The notes: a model not told the origin generated them from the sequence alone. A stretch of DNA of 5,854 bases from Oscillospiraceae bacterium (GCA_902782805.1 CACZON010000129.1:1-5854); one strand, 5' to 3'. Positions 1-5,854 are shown, numbered from the stretch's first letter. Numbers and translations are program-made.

Positions 1-1
1 C

Positions 2-157
2 GCAATTCTGATAGACAGAGGCCACCGCGAACTGCCGATCCGCGCCGATTTCGTCGGAAAAAACGTACCGACTTCGCAAAGTGAGATGGTCTGCGTTGAG
101 ATTCCGCCCTACGACGATACGGTCGGGGTCAGTCTCTACGAATTAGAAGCCGAATAA
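2..157 (+). CDS. pyrR: PyrR, bifunctional pyrimidine operon regulator / uracil phosphoribosyltransferase (3' end only)
   Basis: The window opens inside this gene; the frame starting at base 2 gives the last 51 residues and a TAA stop at 155-157. The visible tail contains LIDRGHRELPIRADFVGKN followed by VPTS, which is the highly characteristic C-terminal block of PyrR. In the known family PyrR is a cytosolic protein of about 180 residues that binds pyr mRNA in response to UMP/UTP and causes transcription attenuation, with a secondary activity making UMP from uracil and PRPP. The PRPP-binding loop and the start lie outside the window, so activity cannot be judged. The next gene downstream is a uracil permease 47 bases away, the same order as in many Firmicutes pyr operons, which strengthens the call. 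Recognition is from memory of the family, not from a search. Confidence 0.93.
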   Translation, partial: AILIDRGHRELPIRADFVGKNVPTSQSEMVCVEIPPYDDTVGVSLYELEAE

Positions 158-177
158 AGGGTCGGAAAACGGCCCTT
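157..177 (+). other. Small intercistronic hairpin between pyrR and uraA
   Basis: AAGGGTC (157-163) can pair with GGCCCTT (171-177), with one G-T wobble and a 7-base loop. The stem begins at the last base of the pyrR stop codon. It is followed by an A-rich stretch, not T-rich, so it is not an intrinsic terminator. The loop does not resemble the PyrR-binding consensus. A role in mRNA stability or processing is possible but not shown. Confidence 0.35.
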
Positions 178-192
178 ACAATAAGAAAAAAC

Positions 193-197
193 GGAGG
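193..197 (+). promoter_or_regulatory. Ribosome binding site of uraA
   Basis: GGAGG lies 7 bases before the ATG at 205. It fixes the uraA start. No good promoter is visible between pyrR and uraA, so the permease is probably cotranscribed with pyrR. Confidence 0.85.
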
Positions 198-204
198 AAG
201 ATTT

Positions 205-1566
205 ATGAACCTAATCTACGGAGTAAAAGACAAACCGAAGTTCGGTCAGGTCATCCTGTTCGCGCTTCAGCAGTTGCTTGCCATCATGGCGGCGACCATT
301 GCGGTTCCGGCCGTAATCAACGAAGCCGCCGGTTCGCAGCTGACCGCTTCCGCAGCCCTCTTCGGCGCAGGCGTAGGCTCGATCGTCTACCTGCTTTTCA
401 CCAAGAGCAGCAGCCCGGTATTCCTTGGTTCCTCGTTCGCATTCATCGGCTCGATGCTCTCCGCATTCGGCGGCGCGGCTTCGATGGCGGTCGGCTATAT
501 CGGCCTGATCATCGGTGCGCTCATCGCTGGCCTCGTCTACGTCGTCATCTCGATCATCGTAAAGTTTGCCGGCGTTGATTGGATCAACAAACTGATGCCC
601 GCCGTTATCATCGGACCGACGGTTGCCATTATCGGACTTTCTCTCTCCGGCAATGCGGTCGGCGACCTGATGAAATCCAGCTCGGAAGGCGGCTCAAGCT
701 ACGTTGCTCTGATCTGCGGCCTTGTTACCCTTGCCGTAACGATGCTCGTTTCCACCTACAGCAAAAAGACGCTGCGCATGATCCCCTTCATTATCGGCAT
801 CCTTGCCGGCTATGCGCTCGCTTCGATCTTTGCGCTGATCGGCAATGCAACGAACAATCCCTCGCTCGTCGTCATCAACTACTCTGCTTTTAAGGACTGC
901 GGCGTTTTCGCACTCCCGAAATTCACCTTCCTCCTCGGCGGCAAGGAAGGCTTCTCCGGCATCACCGGAACCTATCTGCTGACCCTCTTCGCGGCCTACG
1001 CTCCGGTAGCGTTCGTTGTCTTTGCGGAGCACCTTGCAGACCATAAGAATCTTTCCTCCATCATCGGTTCCGACCTGCTCGAGAATCCCGGCCTGACCCG
1101 CACCCTGCTCGGCGACGGCATCGGCTCAATGGCCGGCGCGCTCTTCGGCGGCTGCCCGAATACGACCTACGGCGAATCCATCGCCTGCGTCGCGATCACC
1201 CGCAACGCTTCGAGCGTTTCGATTTGGGGCGCTGCCTGCATGTGCATCATCTTCTCCTTTATCAGCCCCTTCATGGCCTTCCTTGAGACGATCCCGAGCT
1301 GCGTTATGGGCGGCGTCTGCATCGCGCTCTACGGCTTCATCGCGGTCAGCGGCTTCAAAATGATCCAGAAGGTTGACCTCAACCTCAACCGCAACCTCTT
1401 CGTTGCCTCCGTGATCTTCATCACCGGTGTCGGCGGAATGGTCGTTTCCTTCGGCAAGGTTGAGATCCGTACCGTTGCCTGCGCGCTGATCCTCGGCATC
1501 CTCACGAACGTGATGCTCTCCAAAGAGAAGGTTGAGGAACCCGCAGAAAAGAAGACGGAAGAATAA
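205..1566 (+). CDS. uraA: Uracil permease, NCS2 (nucleobase-cation symporter 2) family
   Basis: This 453-residue integral membrane protein is expected to import uracil with protons across the cytoplasmic membrane. The sequence is almost entirely hydrophobic helices, consistent with the 14-helix UraA fold, and ends in a charged cytosolic tail rich in Glu and Lys. The family signatures are present: AEHLADHKN (Glu275, His280), matching the TM8 substrate-binding Glu and nearby His of E. coli UraA, and PNTTYGES (Glu324), matching the TM10 Glu. The first helix has Gln22-Gln23 where E. coli UraA has Gln-His. The start at 205 has a strong GGAGG site. It lies 47 bases after pyrR in the same direction, so both are likely under one PyrR-controlled promoter upstream of the window, and a terminator closes the unit. 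Xanthine or another nucleobase is possible as substrate, but the pyrR neighbour favours uracil. Confidence 0.93.
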   Translation: MNLIYGVKDKPKFGQVILFALQQLLAIMAATIAVPAVINEAAGSQLTASAALFGAGVGSIVYLLFTKSSSPVFLGSSFAFIGSMLSAFGGAASMAVGYIGLIIGALIAGLVYVVISIIVKFAGVDWINKLMPAVIIGPTVAIIGLSLSGNAVGDLMKSSSEGGSSYVALICGLVTLAVTMLVSTYSKKTLRMIPFIIGILAGYALASIFALIGNATNNPSLVVINYSAFKDCGVFALPKFTFLLGGKEGFSGITGTYLLTLFAAYAPVAFVVFAEHLADHKNLSSIIGSDLLENPGLTRTLLGDGIGSMAGALFGGCPNTTYGESIACVAITRNASSVSIWGAACMCIIFSFISPFMAFLETIPSCVMGGVCIALYGFIAVSGFKMIQKVDLNLNRNLFVASVIFITGVGGMVVSFGKVEIRTVACALILGILTNVMLSKEKVEEPAEKKTEE

Positions 1567-1580
1567 TCCAAACCAACGGC

Positions 1581-1616
1581 AAAAGAGCTTTTCCGAAACG
1601 GGAAAGCTCTTTTTTT
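1581..1616 (+). terminator. Intrinsic terminator after uraA
   Basis: A 14-bp stem (1581-1594 with 1600-1613, one G-T wobble) closes a GAAAC loop, and the right arm runs into a seven-T tract at 1610-1616. CGGC at 1577-1580 and GCCG at 1617-1620 could extend the base of the hairpin. It starts 14 bases after the uraA stop and separates the pyr unit from the next gene. Confidence 0.93.
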
Positions 1617-1627
1617 GCCGAAATCCT

Positions 1628-1656
1628 TTTACATCGTCCGCTCTTTATGGTACGAT
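1628..1656 (+). promoter_or_regulatory. Sigma-A-like promoter for the glycoside hydrolase gene
   Basis: TTTACA (1628-1633) serves as -35 and TACGAT (1651-1656) as -10, separated by 17 bases. TG at 1648-1649, one base before the -10, makes it an extended -10 promoter. It lies just after the uraA terminator and 37 bases before the ATG at 1693, so transcription would start near 1663. Confidence 0.6.
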
Positions 1657-1676
1657 GGAATTAACGAAACATACGG

Positions 1677-1684
1677 AAAGAAGG
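1677..1684 (+). promoter_or_regulatory. Ribosome binding site deciding the glycoside hydrolase start at 1693
   Basis: AAAGAAGG ends 8 bases before ATG 1693. The later in-frame ATG at 1822 has no purine-rich site before it. This supports 1693 as the original start, even though only 14 codons follow before a stop. Confidence 0.7.
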
Positions 1685-1692
1685 TCTGATTG

Positions 1693-2859
1693 ATGAAGCC
1701 TCTCAACGATTACAGCAACATCCGCGGCGTATGCTAAGGATTCCGCGGCGAAGATCATGCGCAGTTCGAGCGGGAGCTCGGCTGGGCAAAAAAGATCGGC
1801 GTCAATTCCGTTCGCTTCTGGATGAATCAGGGAGAATACGAAAAGGATCCGCAAAGCTTCCTGCAGCGTCAGCGCAATTTCATGGAGACCTGCTGGAAAT
1901 TCGGGATCAGCTCGATGCCGATCTTCTGGAACGGCAACAGCATCCGCGAATTTTCCGAGCCCACCGAGGAGGATTACGAAAAGGCCTATGCCTACGCAAA
2001 AGCCTTTATCGACGAATTCCGCGGGGAAGAATATCTCCTGATGTGGGACGTAATGAACGAGCCCTTCTGCAATGATTTTATGCGCAAATGCAAACCGGAG
2101 GAATACGACGAGCATTACGCGATGCTGCGGAAGTATCTGCGCCGCCTCTGCGCGATCATCCGCGAGCTCGATCCCGAAGGCTGCCTGACCGTCGGCCACG
2201 AGCGCGTTTTCCATATAGAATCGACCGAAGACCTCGTCGACGTCATCTCCTTCCACGATTACCTGACGACCCGCAGCGAAATTGAAGATACGATCCTCAA
2301 AGCCGAGGAAATCGGCACTCGCCTCGGGAAGCCGATTCTCAATACGGAAACCGGCTGCGTCGGCCGCTCGAATCCCTACGATATCGAAATCGAGCTCTCG
2401 CAGAAGCACGGCGTCGGCTTCTACCTCTTCAGCCTGATGATCGGCGGCTTCTGGGGAGAACTGCACGGGATCTTCTACCCCGACGGAACGATCCGCGATC
2501 CTTCGATCGTCGCGGCGATGCTCGGTTTCTTCCGCAACCGCACCTCCGACCGCGTCCTGACGAATCCAAACCGCGAGGGTTATGCCTACAATGCGGTCAA
2601 AAAAGCGGAGGAAGCGCTTCATTTCTCCGAATCCGCGCTGTTCGTTGTCAAGCAGGGCTCCGCGCAGGAGCTTCTGGAGGCGGCCGAACGCTGCGTCAAT
2701 ATTCTGGAGGCGGCCGAGATGGTCCCGATGTGGAATCTGCCTTCGGCAAAGATCGAATCCTGGCGGAAACTGCCGCCCGAGCAGCTCGATATTTGGGAGA
2801 TCCGCCGCTTCACCTACGAAATGGCGCAGCTTCTGAAGGAAAAATGCCTCATTCTCTGA
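1693..2859 (+). pseudogene. Clan GH-A (GH5-like) glycoside hydrolase interrupted by an in-frame TAA at codon 15
   Basis: Read from ATG 1693, the frame gives 14 residues ending NIRGVC, then TAA at 1735-1737, then GFRGED and an uninterrupted 373 further residues to TGA. Both sides of the stop are in the same frame and belong to one protein: NIRGVCYGF is, as I recall it, the usual N-terminal motif of this family, so the lost residue is probably Tyr (TAC or TAT changed to TAA). Counting from 1693, clan A features are GVNSVR (Arg41), WDVMNEP (Glu123, likely acid/base), SFHDY (His188, Tyr190) and NTETG (Glu219, likely nucleophile), followed by a helical C-terminal region from about residue 300. There is no signal peptide, so a cytosolic enzyme acting on imported oligosaccharides is likely; the substrate is unknown. 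An ORF from ATG 1822 (Met44) would lack the first barrel strand and Arg41, has no ribosome site, and no ATG, GTG or TTG restart codon lies in frame between the stop and Met44. Promoter, ribosome site and terminator are intact, suggesting a recent mutation, a sequencing error or strain variation. Confidence 0.85.
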
Positions 2860-2876
2860 TGCGTCCCATCACGCAA

Positions 2877-2906
2877 AAAAGCCCGAAGCGATCGCTTCGG
2901 GCTTTT
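2877..2906. terminator. Bidirectional intrinsic terminator between the glycoside hydrolase gene and galM
   Basis: This is a perfect 30-base palindrome: a 13-bp stem with left arm AAAAGCCCGAAGC and a GATC loop. It sits between two convergent genes, 17 bases after the TGA at 2857-2859 and 14 bases past the galM stop. On the minus strand the hairpin is followed by six T (A-run 2875-2880), on the plus strand by four T, so it should work in both directions and somewhat better for galM. Confidence 0.92.
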
Positions 2907-2920
2907 CGTATATCCGGTCT

Positions 2921-3958
2921 TTATTTTACAGAGAATTTGTAAACAGTCTTCGTTTTATAAACCTCGCCGGGAGATACGATGCAGGATTTGAATTCGGGAC
3001 GGTTCGGAGCATCCGGGCAAAGCTGCGTTTCAAGGCAGAATCCCTGCTGCGGCTGAGCGGGTACGCCGCTGAAGGTGCTGCCCGGGAAGACGTTGTTGCT
3101 CGTAAAGAGCTGCATGCAGGGCTGATCGGTGAATACTTCCATCACTCTGCCGGACTTGGGCTCATAGGCTTCTACCACTTTGCGGAAGCCTTCGCCGTTG
3201 AGGACGTAGGAGGTATCGTAGCCGTTGTGCACCTGGAGCAGATGCTCGTTCGGATCGTGGATATCCTGACCGATCGGCTTCGGTTTTCTGAAATCGAAAG
3301 CGGTCCCCTCAACCGGGCGATAGGTGCCGTCCGGGATCAGGTCGTCGCCGGTTGAAAGGATCGAATCGGCGTCGATCATCAGGATCGTGTCGCGGACGTT
3401 GGAATCGATGTTGCCGTTGAGGTTGAAGAACGCGTGGTTCGTGAGGTTGACCGGGGTCTTCTTGTCGGTGACCGCGGTATATTCGATCTCGAGCGCGTCG
3501 TCTTCGGTCAGCGTATAGGTTACGGTAACGGTGCAGTTGCCGGGGAAACCTTCTTCGCCGTCGACGGACAGATAGCGGTATTCAACGGAGTTCTCGGTAA
3601 CTTTCGCCGTCTCGAAGAGGCGCGCAAAGAAGCCCGTCATGCCGCCGTGGAGCGTATGGCGGCCGGTTCCGGCTGCCGCGAGGCGATATTCAACGCCGTC
3701 GATCGAGAACGTACCGTTGCTGATACGGTTGCCGAAACGGCCGACGACCGTACCCTGGAAATTGAATTTCAGGTATTCGTCGAGCGTTTTATAACCGAGG
3801 ATCACGTCGCCGAGATTGCCGTCTTTATCCTTCGTCAGGATTTTTACCAGGCGGGCGCCGTAGGGCATCATATGGACCTGGGTGCCGTTTTTGTTTTCGA
3901 GAATGATCAGATCGACTTCTTCGCCGGTCGGCATTTTTCCGAATACTCTTTTTTCCAT
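2921..3958 (-). CDS. galM: Aldose 1-epimerase (mutarotase)
   Basis: This 345-residue cytosolic enzyme interconverts the alpha and beta anomers of aldoses such as glucose and galactose, the first step of the Leloir pathway. The length is normal and the fold is the all-beta galactose mutarotase type. Family landmarks run in order: GRFGNRI (residues 73-79), HTLHGG (His104), NLTNHAFFNL (His175, the expected general acid), HNGYD (Asp248) and FCLETQ (Glu310, the expected general base) followed by PDAPNRPEF. All catalytic residues are present. The start at 3958 has a GGAGG site on the minus strand 9 bases upstream (plus-strand CCTCC at 3968-3972) and a near-consensus promoter. There is no galK, galT or galE in view, so the sugar served is not defined. 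It is transcribed alone, divergent from the hydrolase-NUDIX operon. Confidence 0.95.
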   Translation of the reverse strand: MEKRVFGKMPTGEEVDLIILENKNGTQVHMMPYGARLVKILTKDKDGNLGDVILGYKTLDEYLKFNFQGTVVGRFGNRISNGTFSIDGVEYRLAAAGTGRHTLHGGMTGFFARLFETAKVTENSVEYRYLSVDGEEGFPGNCTVTVTYTLTEDDALEIEYTAVTDKKTPVNLTNHAFFNLNGNIDSNVRDTILMIDADSILSTGDDLIPDGTYRPVEGTAFDFRKPKPIGQDIHDPNEHLLQVHNGYDTSYVLNGEGFRKVVEAYEPKSGRVMEVFTDQPCMQLFTSNNVFPGSTFSGVPAQPQQGFCLETQLCPDAPNRPEFKSCIVSPGEVYKTKTVYKFSVK

Positions 3959-3995
3959 AAAACAAAGCCTCCGTATTCTTTGATTTCTTGTTTTT

Positions 3996-4024
3996 ATTAT
4001 AAAGCTATTTTCGGATAATGTAAA
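3996..4024 (-). promoter_or_regulatory. galM: Near-consensus sigma-A promoter of galM
   Basis: On the minus strand TTTACA (plus-strand 4019-4024) is followed after exactly 17 bases by a perfect TATAAT (plus-strand 3996-4001). Transcription would begin near 3989, leaving a leader of about 30 bases that carries the GGAGG site. The strength of the match suggests steady, strong expression unless a repressor acts here. Confidence 0.85.
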
Positions 4025-4036
4025 TCATTTTCGCGA

Positions 4037-4065
4037 TTGAAGCGCAAAAAACTTCGTGATATACT
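4037..4065 (+). promoter_or_regulatory. Sigma-A-like promoter of the hydrolase-NUDIX / tcdA operon
   Basis: TTGAAG (4037-4042), a 17-base spacer and TATACT (4060-4065), with TG at 4057-4058 giving an extended -10. Its -35 box is only 12 bases from the -35 box of the opposite galM promoter. Transcription would start near 4072, giving a leader of about 70 bases. Confidence 0.7.
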
Positions 4066-4081
4066 GAGAATGGCAGAACCG

Positions 4082-4104
4082 TTTCTTCGGAACACCCGAA
4101 GAAA
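4082..4104 (+). other. Hairpin in the 5' leader of the hydrolase-NUDIX mRNA
   Basis: TTTCTTCGG (4082-4090) pairs perfectly with CCGAAGAAA (4096-4104) around a five-base AACAC loop. It lies about 10 bases after the predicted transcription start and is not followed by a T-run, so it is not a terminator. Its position near the 5' end fits a stabilising or regulatory leader hairpin, but I recognise no riboswitch class. Confidence 0.5.
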
Positions 4105-4142
4105 ACACAGACGCTTTCAGATCACTGCGGAGAGGATTCACG

Positions 4143-5198
4143 ATGAAAAAAGGATTGCTCTATCTTCACGGAAAAGGCGGCAGCGCCCGGGAAGCGGAAC
4201 GCTATGAGCCGCTTTTTCCGGATTACGACGTTGTCGGCTTCGATTACAAAGCGCAGACGCCCTGGGAAGCGAAGGAAGAATTTTCGCGGTTTTTCGATTC
4301 GTTTGCCGAAACGCACGATTCCGTCGTCCTGATCGCGAACAGCCTCGGCGCCTGGTTTGCGCTTAACGCGCTTTCCGAAAAAACGATCGAAAGAGCGTTT
4401 TTTATCTCTCCGGTCGTCAAGATGGAGGCGCTGATTCTCGATCTCCTCGCCCGTTCGGGCTATACCGAGCGGGAGCTTCTCGAAAAAGGCACGATCGAAA
4501 CGGATTTCGGCGAAACGCTCTCCATGGAATATCTTCGCTGGGTCCGGGCGCATCCGGTTTTCTGGAAGGTTCCGACGTCGATCCTGTACGGCGAAAACGA
4601 CCTTCTGCAGCCGTTTGAAGCAATCACCGATTTTGCCGCCGAAACCGGCGCCGTCGTTACCGTTATGAAGGGCGGCGAACACTGGTTCCATACGAAAGAA
4701 CAGCTGGAATTTCTGGATGGCTGGATCCGCGGCTTCGAAAGCGGCGAGCGGCTGCCGAGCGGCGCAAAGGAATACGAAAAATCCTGCGGAGCGGTTCTCT
4801 TCCGCAAAGAAAAGGACGGGCTCTCGTTCGTACTGGTGACCTCCCCGAAACGGTACTGGGGCTTTCCGAAAGGCCATATCGAACGAGGGGAAACCGAAAA
4901 AGAAACCGCGATCCGGGAAATCCGGGAAGAAACAAGCCTTCAGGTGCGGTTCCTCGAGGGATTCCGGGCGGTCGACGAACACCCCCTGCTGCGCGAAGGG
5001 CGGCCGAACAGCATCAAAAGGACCGTCTACTTCCTTGCACAATACGAAAATCAGACGCCGGCGCCGATTGATCCGGAGATCGCCGAAGTCCGGCTGATGA
5101 ACTACGGCGACGCATATCGTGCGCTGTATTCCGAGCGTCTGAAAGAAATCCTGAAAGAAGCGAACGATTTTTTGCGCCGTCACGGCGTAACCTTTTAG
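4143..5198 (+). CDS. Alpha/beta hydrolase fused to a NUDIX hydrolase (Ap4A-hydrolase-like)
   Basis: This is a 351-residue two-domain soluble protein with no signal peptide. Residues 1 to about 200 are an alpha/beta hydrolase: LYLHGKGGS near the N-terminus (oxyanion-side HG), a nucleophile elbow IANSLGA (Ser67), YGENDLL (Asp153) and GGEHWFH (His180), so the Ser-Asp-His triad appears complete. After a short linker (about 201-210), residues 211-351 form a NUDIX domain; the box spans Gly244 to Leu266 and contains REIREE (258-263), matching Gx5Ex7REUxEE. FPKGHIERGE resembles asymmetric bis(5'-nucleosyl)-tetraphosphatases, which cut Ap4A and related dinucleotides. The esterase substrate is unknown. 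The start has GGAGAGG (4129-4135) 7 bases upstream. No internal stop or start suggests two separate proteins. The tcdA homologue follows after 23 bases, probably in the same operon. Confidence 0.88.
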   Translation: MKKGLLYLHGKGGSAREAERYEPLFPDYDVVGFDYKAQTPWEAKEEFSRFFDSFAETHDSVVLIANSLGAWFALNALSEKTIERAFFISPVVKMEALILDLLARSGYTERELLEKGTIETDFGETLSMEYLRWVRAHPVFWKVPTSILYGENDLLQPFEAITDFAAETGAVVTVMKGGEHWFHTKEQLEFLDGWIRGFESGERLPSGAKEYEKSCGAVLFRKEKDGLSFVLVTSPKRYWGFPKGHIERGETEKETAIREIREETSLQVRFLEGFRAVDEHPLLREGRPNSIKRTVYFLAQYENQTPAPIDPEIAEVRLMNYGDAYRALYSERLKEILKEANDFLRRHGVTF

Positions 5199-5210
5199 AA
5201 TTGAGAGAAA

Positions 5211-5217
5211 AGAAGGG
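5211..5217 (+). promoter_or_regulatory. Ribosome binding site of the tcdA homologue
   Basis: AGAAGGG ends 4 bases before ATG 5222, in the 23-base gap after the preceding TAG stop. The short gap and the lack of a terminator indicate cotranscription. Confidence 0.65.
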
Positions 5218-5221
5218 CAAT

Positions 5222-5854
5222 ATGAAAGAAGAACTCTCCCGCCTTACGCGGATCGCGGGCGAAAAGGCCGTTTCAAACCTTGAGCGAAGCAAAGTCGCAG
5301 TTTTCGGTCTCGGCGGCGTCGGCGGCGCGGCGCTGGAAGCGCTTGTGCGCAGCGGCGTCGGCAGCTTTCTCCTGGTCGACAACGACCGCATCGCGCACTC
5401 GAACCTCAACCGCCAGATCATTGCGCTGCAGCAAAACGTCGGCGCGCTGAAAACGCAGGCCGCCAAAGAACGGATCCTCGCAATCAATCCGGACGCGAAG
5501 GTCGAAACGTATGAATGCTTCTATCTTCCCGATTCCGAAGGGCCGCCGCTCGAAGGCTGCGATTTCGTGATCGACGCGATCGATACCGTTGCGGGAAAGA
5601 TCCGCCTGATTGAAGAATGCCGCGAAAAAGGGATCCCGCTGATCTCTTCGATGGGGACCGGCAATAAATTCGATCCCTCCCGCCTTCGGATCACCGAGCT
5701 GGAAAAAACCTCCGTCTGCCCGCTCTGCCGCGTGATGCGAAAGGAAATGAAGGATCGCGGCATCCGCGGCGTTACGGTTCTCTTTTCCGACGAAGAACCG
5801 CGCAAGCCCGCCAACGGCGGACGCACACCCGGAAGCTTTATGCCCGTTACCGCC
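5222..5854 (+). CDS. tcdA: TcdA-like tRNA threonylcarbamoyladenosine dehydratase, ThiF/E1 superfamily (3' end cut by window)
   Basis: The open frame runs from ATG 5222 to the last base, giving 211 residues without a stop. In known TcdA proteins (CsdL in E. coli) the enzyme uses ATP to convert t6A37 in tRNA to its cyclic form ct6A. Visible features are the nucleotide-binding VFGLGGVGG (residues 27-35), LVDND (51-55), NLNRQI (61-66, with the Arg that contacts ATP in this superfamily), Lys77, and VIDAIDT (116-122). The following block, ISSMGTGNKFDP and KTSVCPL, is typical of TcdA rather than MoeB or ThiF. The segment GRTPGSFMPV matches the lead into the C-terminal helix, so perhaps 25-40 residues are missing. 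CPLC at 166-169 gives a CxxC where I remember CPLA in relatives. It is the second gene of the operon that starts with the hydrolase-NUDIX fusion. Confidence 0.9.
   Translation, partial: MKEELSRLTRIAGEKAVSNLERSKVAVFGLGGVGGAALEALVRSGVGSFLLVDNDRIAHSNLNRQIIALQQNVGALKTQAAKERILAINPDAKVETYECFYLPDSEGPPLEGCDFVIDAIDTVAGKIRLIEECREKGIPLISSMGTGNKFDPSRLRITELEKTSVCPLCRVMRKEMKDRGIRGVTVLFSDEEPRKPANGGRTPGSFMPVTA

Noticed and set aside
157..204. A PyrR-controlled attenuator between pyrR and uraA
   Set aside because: The gap is only 47 bases, the single hairpin has no T-run, and the loop does not match the PyrR-binding consensus. Any attenuator would lie upstream of pyrR, outside the window.
1693..1737. A regulatory leader peptide of 14 codons
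   Set aside because: The peptide is the conserved N-terminus of the enzyme family, not a run of regulatory codons, and it is in the same frame as the rest of the protein with no attenuator hairpin after it.
1735..1737. TAA decoded as an amino acid (code change or programmed readthrough)
   Set aside because: TAA ends pyrR, uraA and galM in this same window at family-typical lengths, so it is a normal stop here. No known bacterial system recodes TAA, and no readthrough signal is evident.
1645..2622. A 325-residue minus-strand open frame opposite the glycoside hydrolase gene
   Set aside because: The plus-strand frame carries clear clan GH-A motifs over the same span. The antisense reading shows no recognisable domain and has low-complexity Ala/Asp/Glu/Val content typical of a shadow in codon-biased DNA.
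1822..2859. A shorter intact gene starting at ATG 1822
   Set aside because: There is no ribosome site before 1822, and the product would lack the first barrel strand and the conserved Arg41. Upstream codons on both sides of the TAA still encode family sequence, so the true start is 1693.
3434..4018. A 194-residue plus-strand open frame overlapping galM
   Set aside because: It is antisense to the conserved core of galM and even crosses the galM promoter and ribosome site; it shows no family motif of its own.
4122..5183. A 353-residue minus-strand open frame opposite the hydrolase-NUDIX gene
   Set aside because: The plus-strand gene has a promoter, a good ribosome site and two recognisable domains with complete active sites. 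The antisense product is Phe/Arg-rich with no known motif.

Overview
The window looks like an ordinary chromosomal stretch from a low-to-mid GC Gram-positive bacterium, most likely in the class Clostridia. The reasons are a PyrR-type pyrimidine regulator next to a uracil permease, strong GGAGG-type ribosome binding sites, sigma-A-like promoters with 17-bp spacers, and protein sequences that read like clostridial homologues. The phylum-level guess is inference; no rRNA or other taxonomic marker is present. TAA, TGA and TAG are all used as terminal stops here, so the standard bacterial code applies.

Layout. Bases 1-157 are the 3' end of pyrR. After a 47-base gap comes uraA (205-1566), which ends at a strong intrinsic terminator. 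A new promoter then drives a glycoside hydrolase gene (1693-2859) whose 15th codon is an in-frame TAA; everything else about it is intact. It converges on galM (aldose 1-epimerase, minus strand, 2921-3958), and a perfect 30-base palindrome between the two serves as a shared terminator. Upstream of galM, back-to-back promoters fire in opposite directions: one to galM, the other to a two-gene operon made of an alpha/beta hydrolase-NUDIX fusion (4143-5198) and a TcdA/ThiF-family enzyme (5222 to beyond the window end).

How the genes work together. pyrR and uraA are a pyrimidine salvage and regulation pair: PyrR senses UMP/UTP and UraA imports uracil. The glycoside hydrolase and galM are both carbohydrate genes, but they are transcribed separately and there is no direct sign of a shared pathway. 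The fusion protein and the TcdA homologue share an operon and both plausibly handle adenylylated molecules or nucleotides, but a functional link is inference only.

The observations most worth following are the single nonsense codon in the glycoside hydrolase gene, which would lead an automatic annotation to a wrong start at 1822, and the alpha/beta hydrolase-NUDIX fusion with both active sites apparently intact. I see no mobile element, CRISPR array, tRNA or rRNA, and no convincing previously undescribed system. No gene-free stretch exceeds 300 bases.
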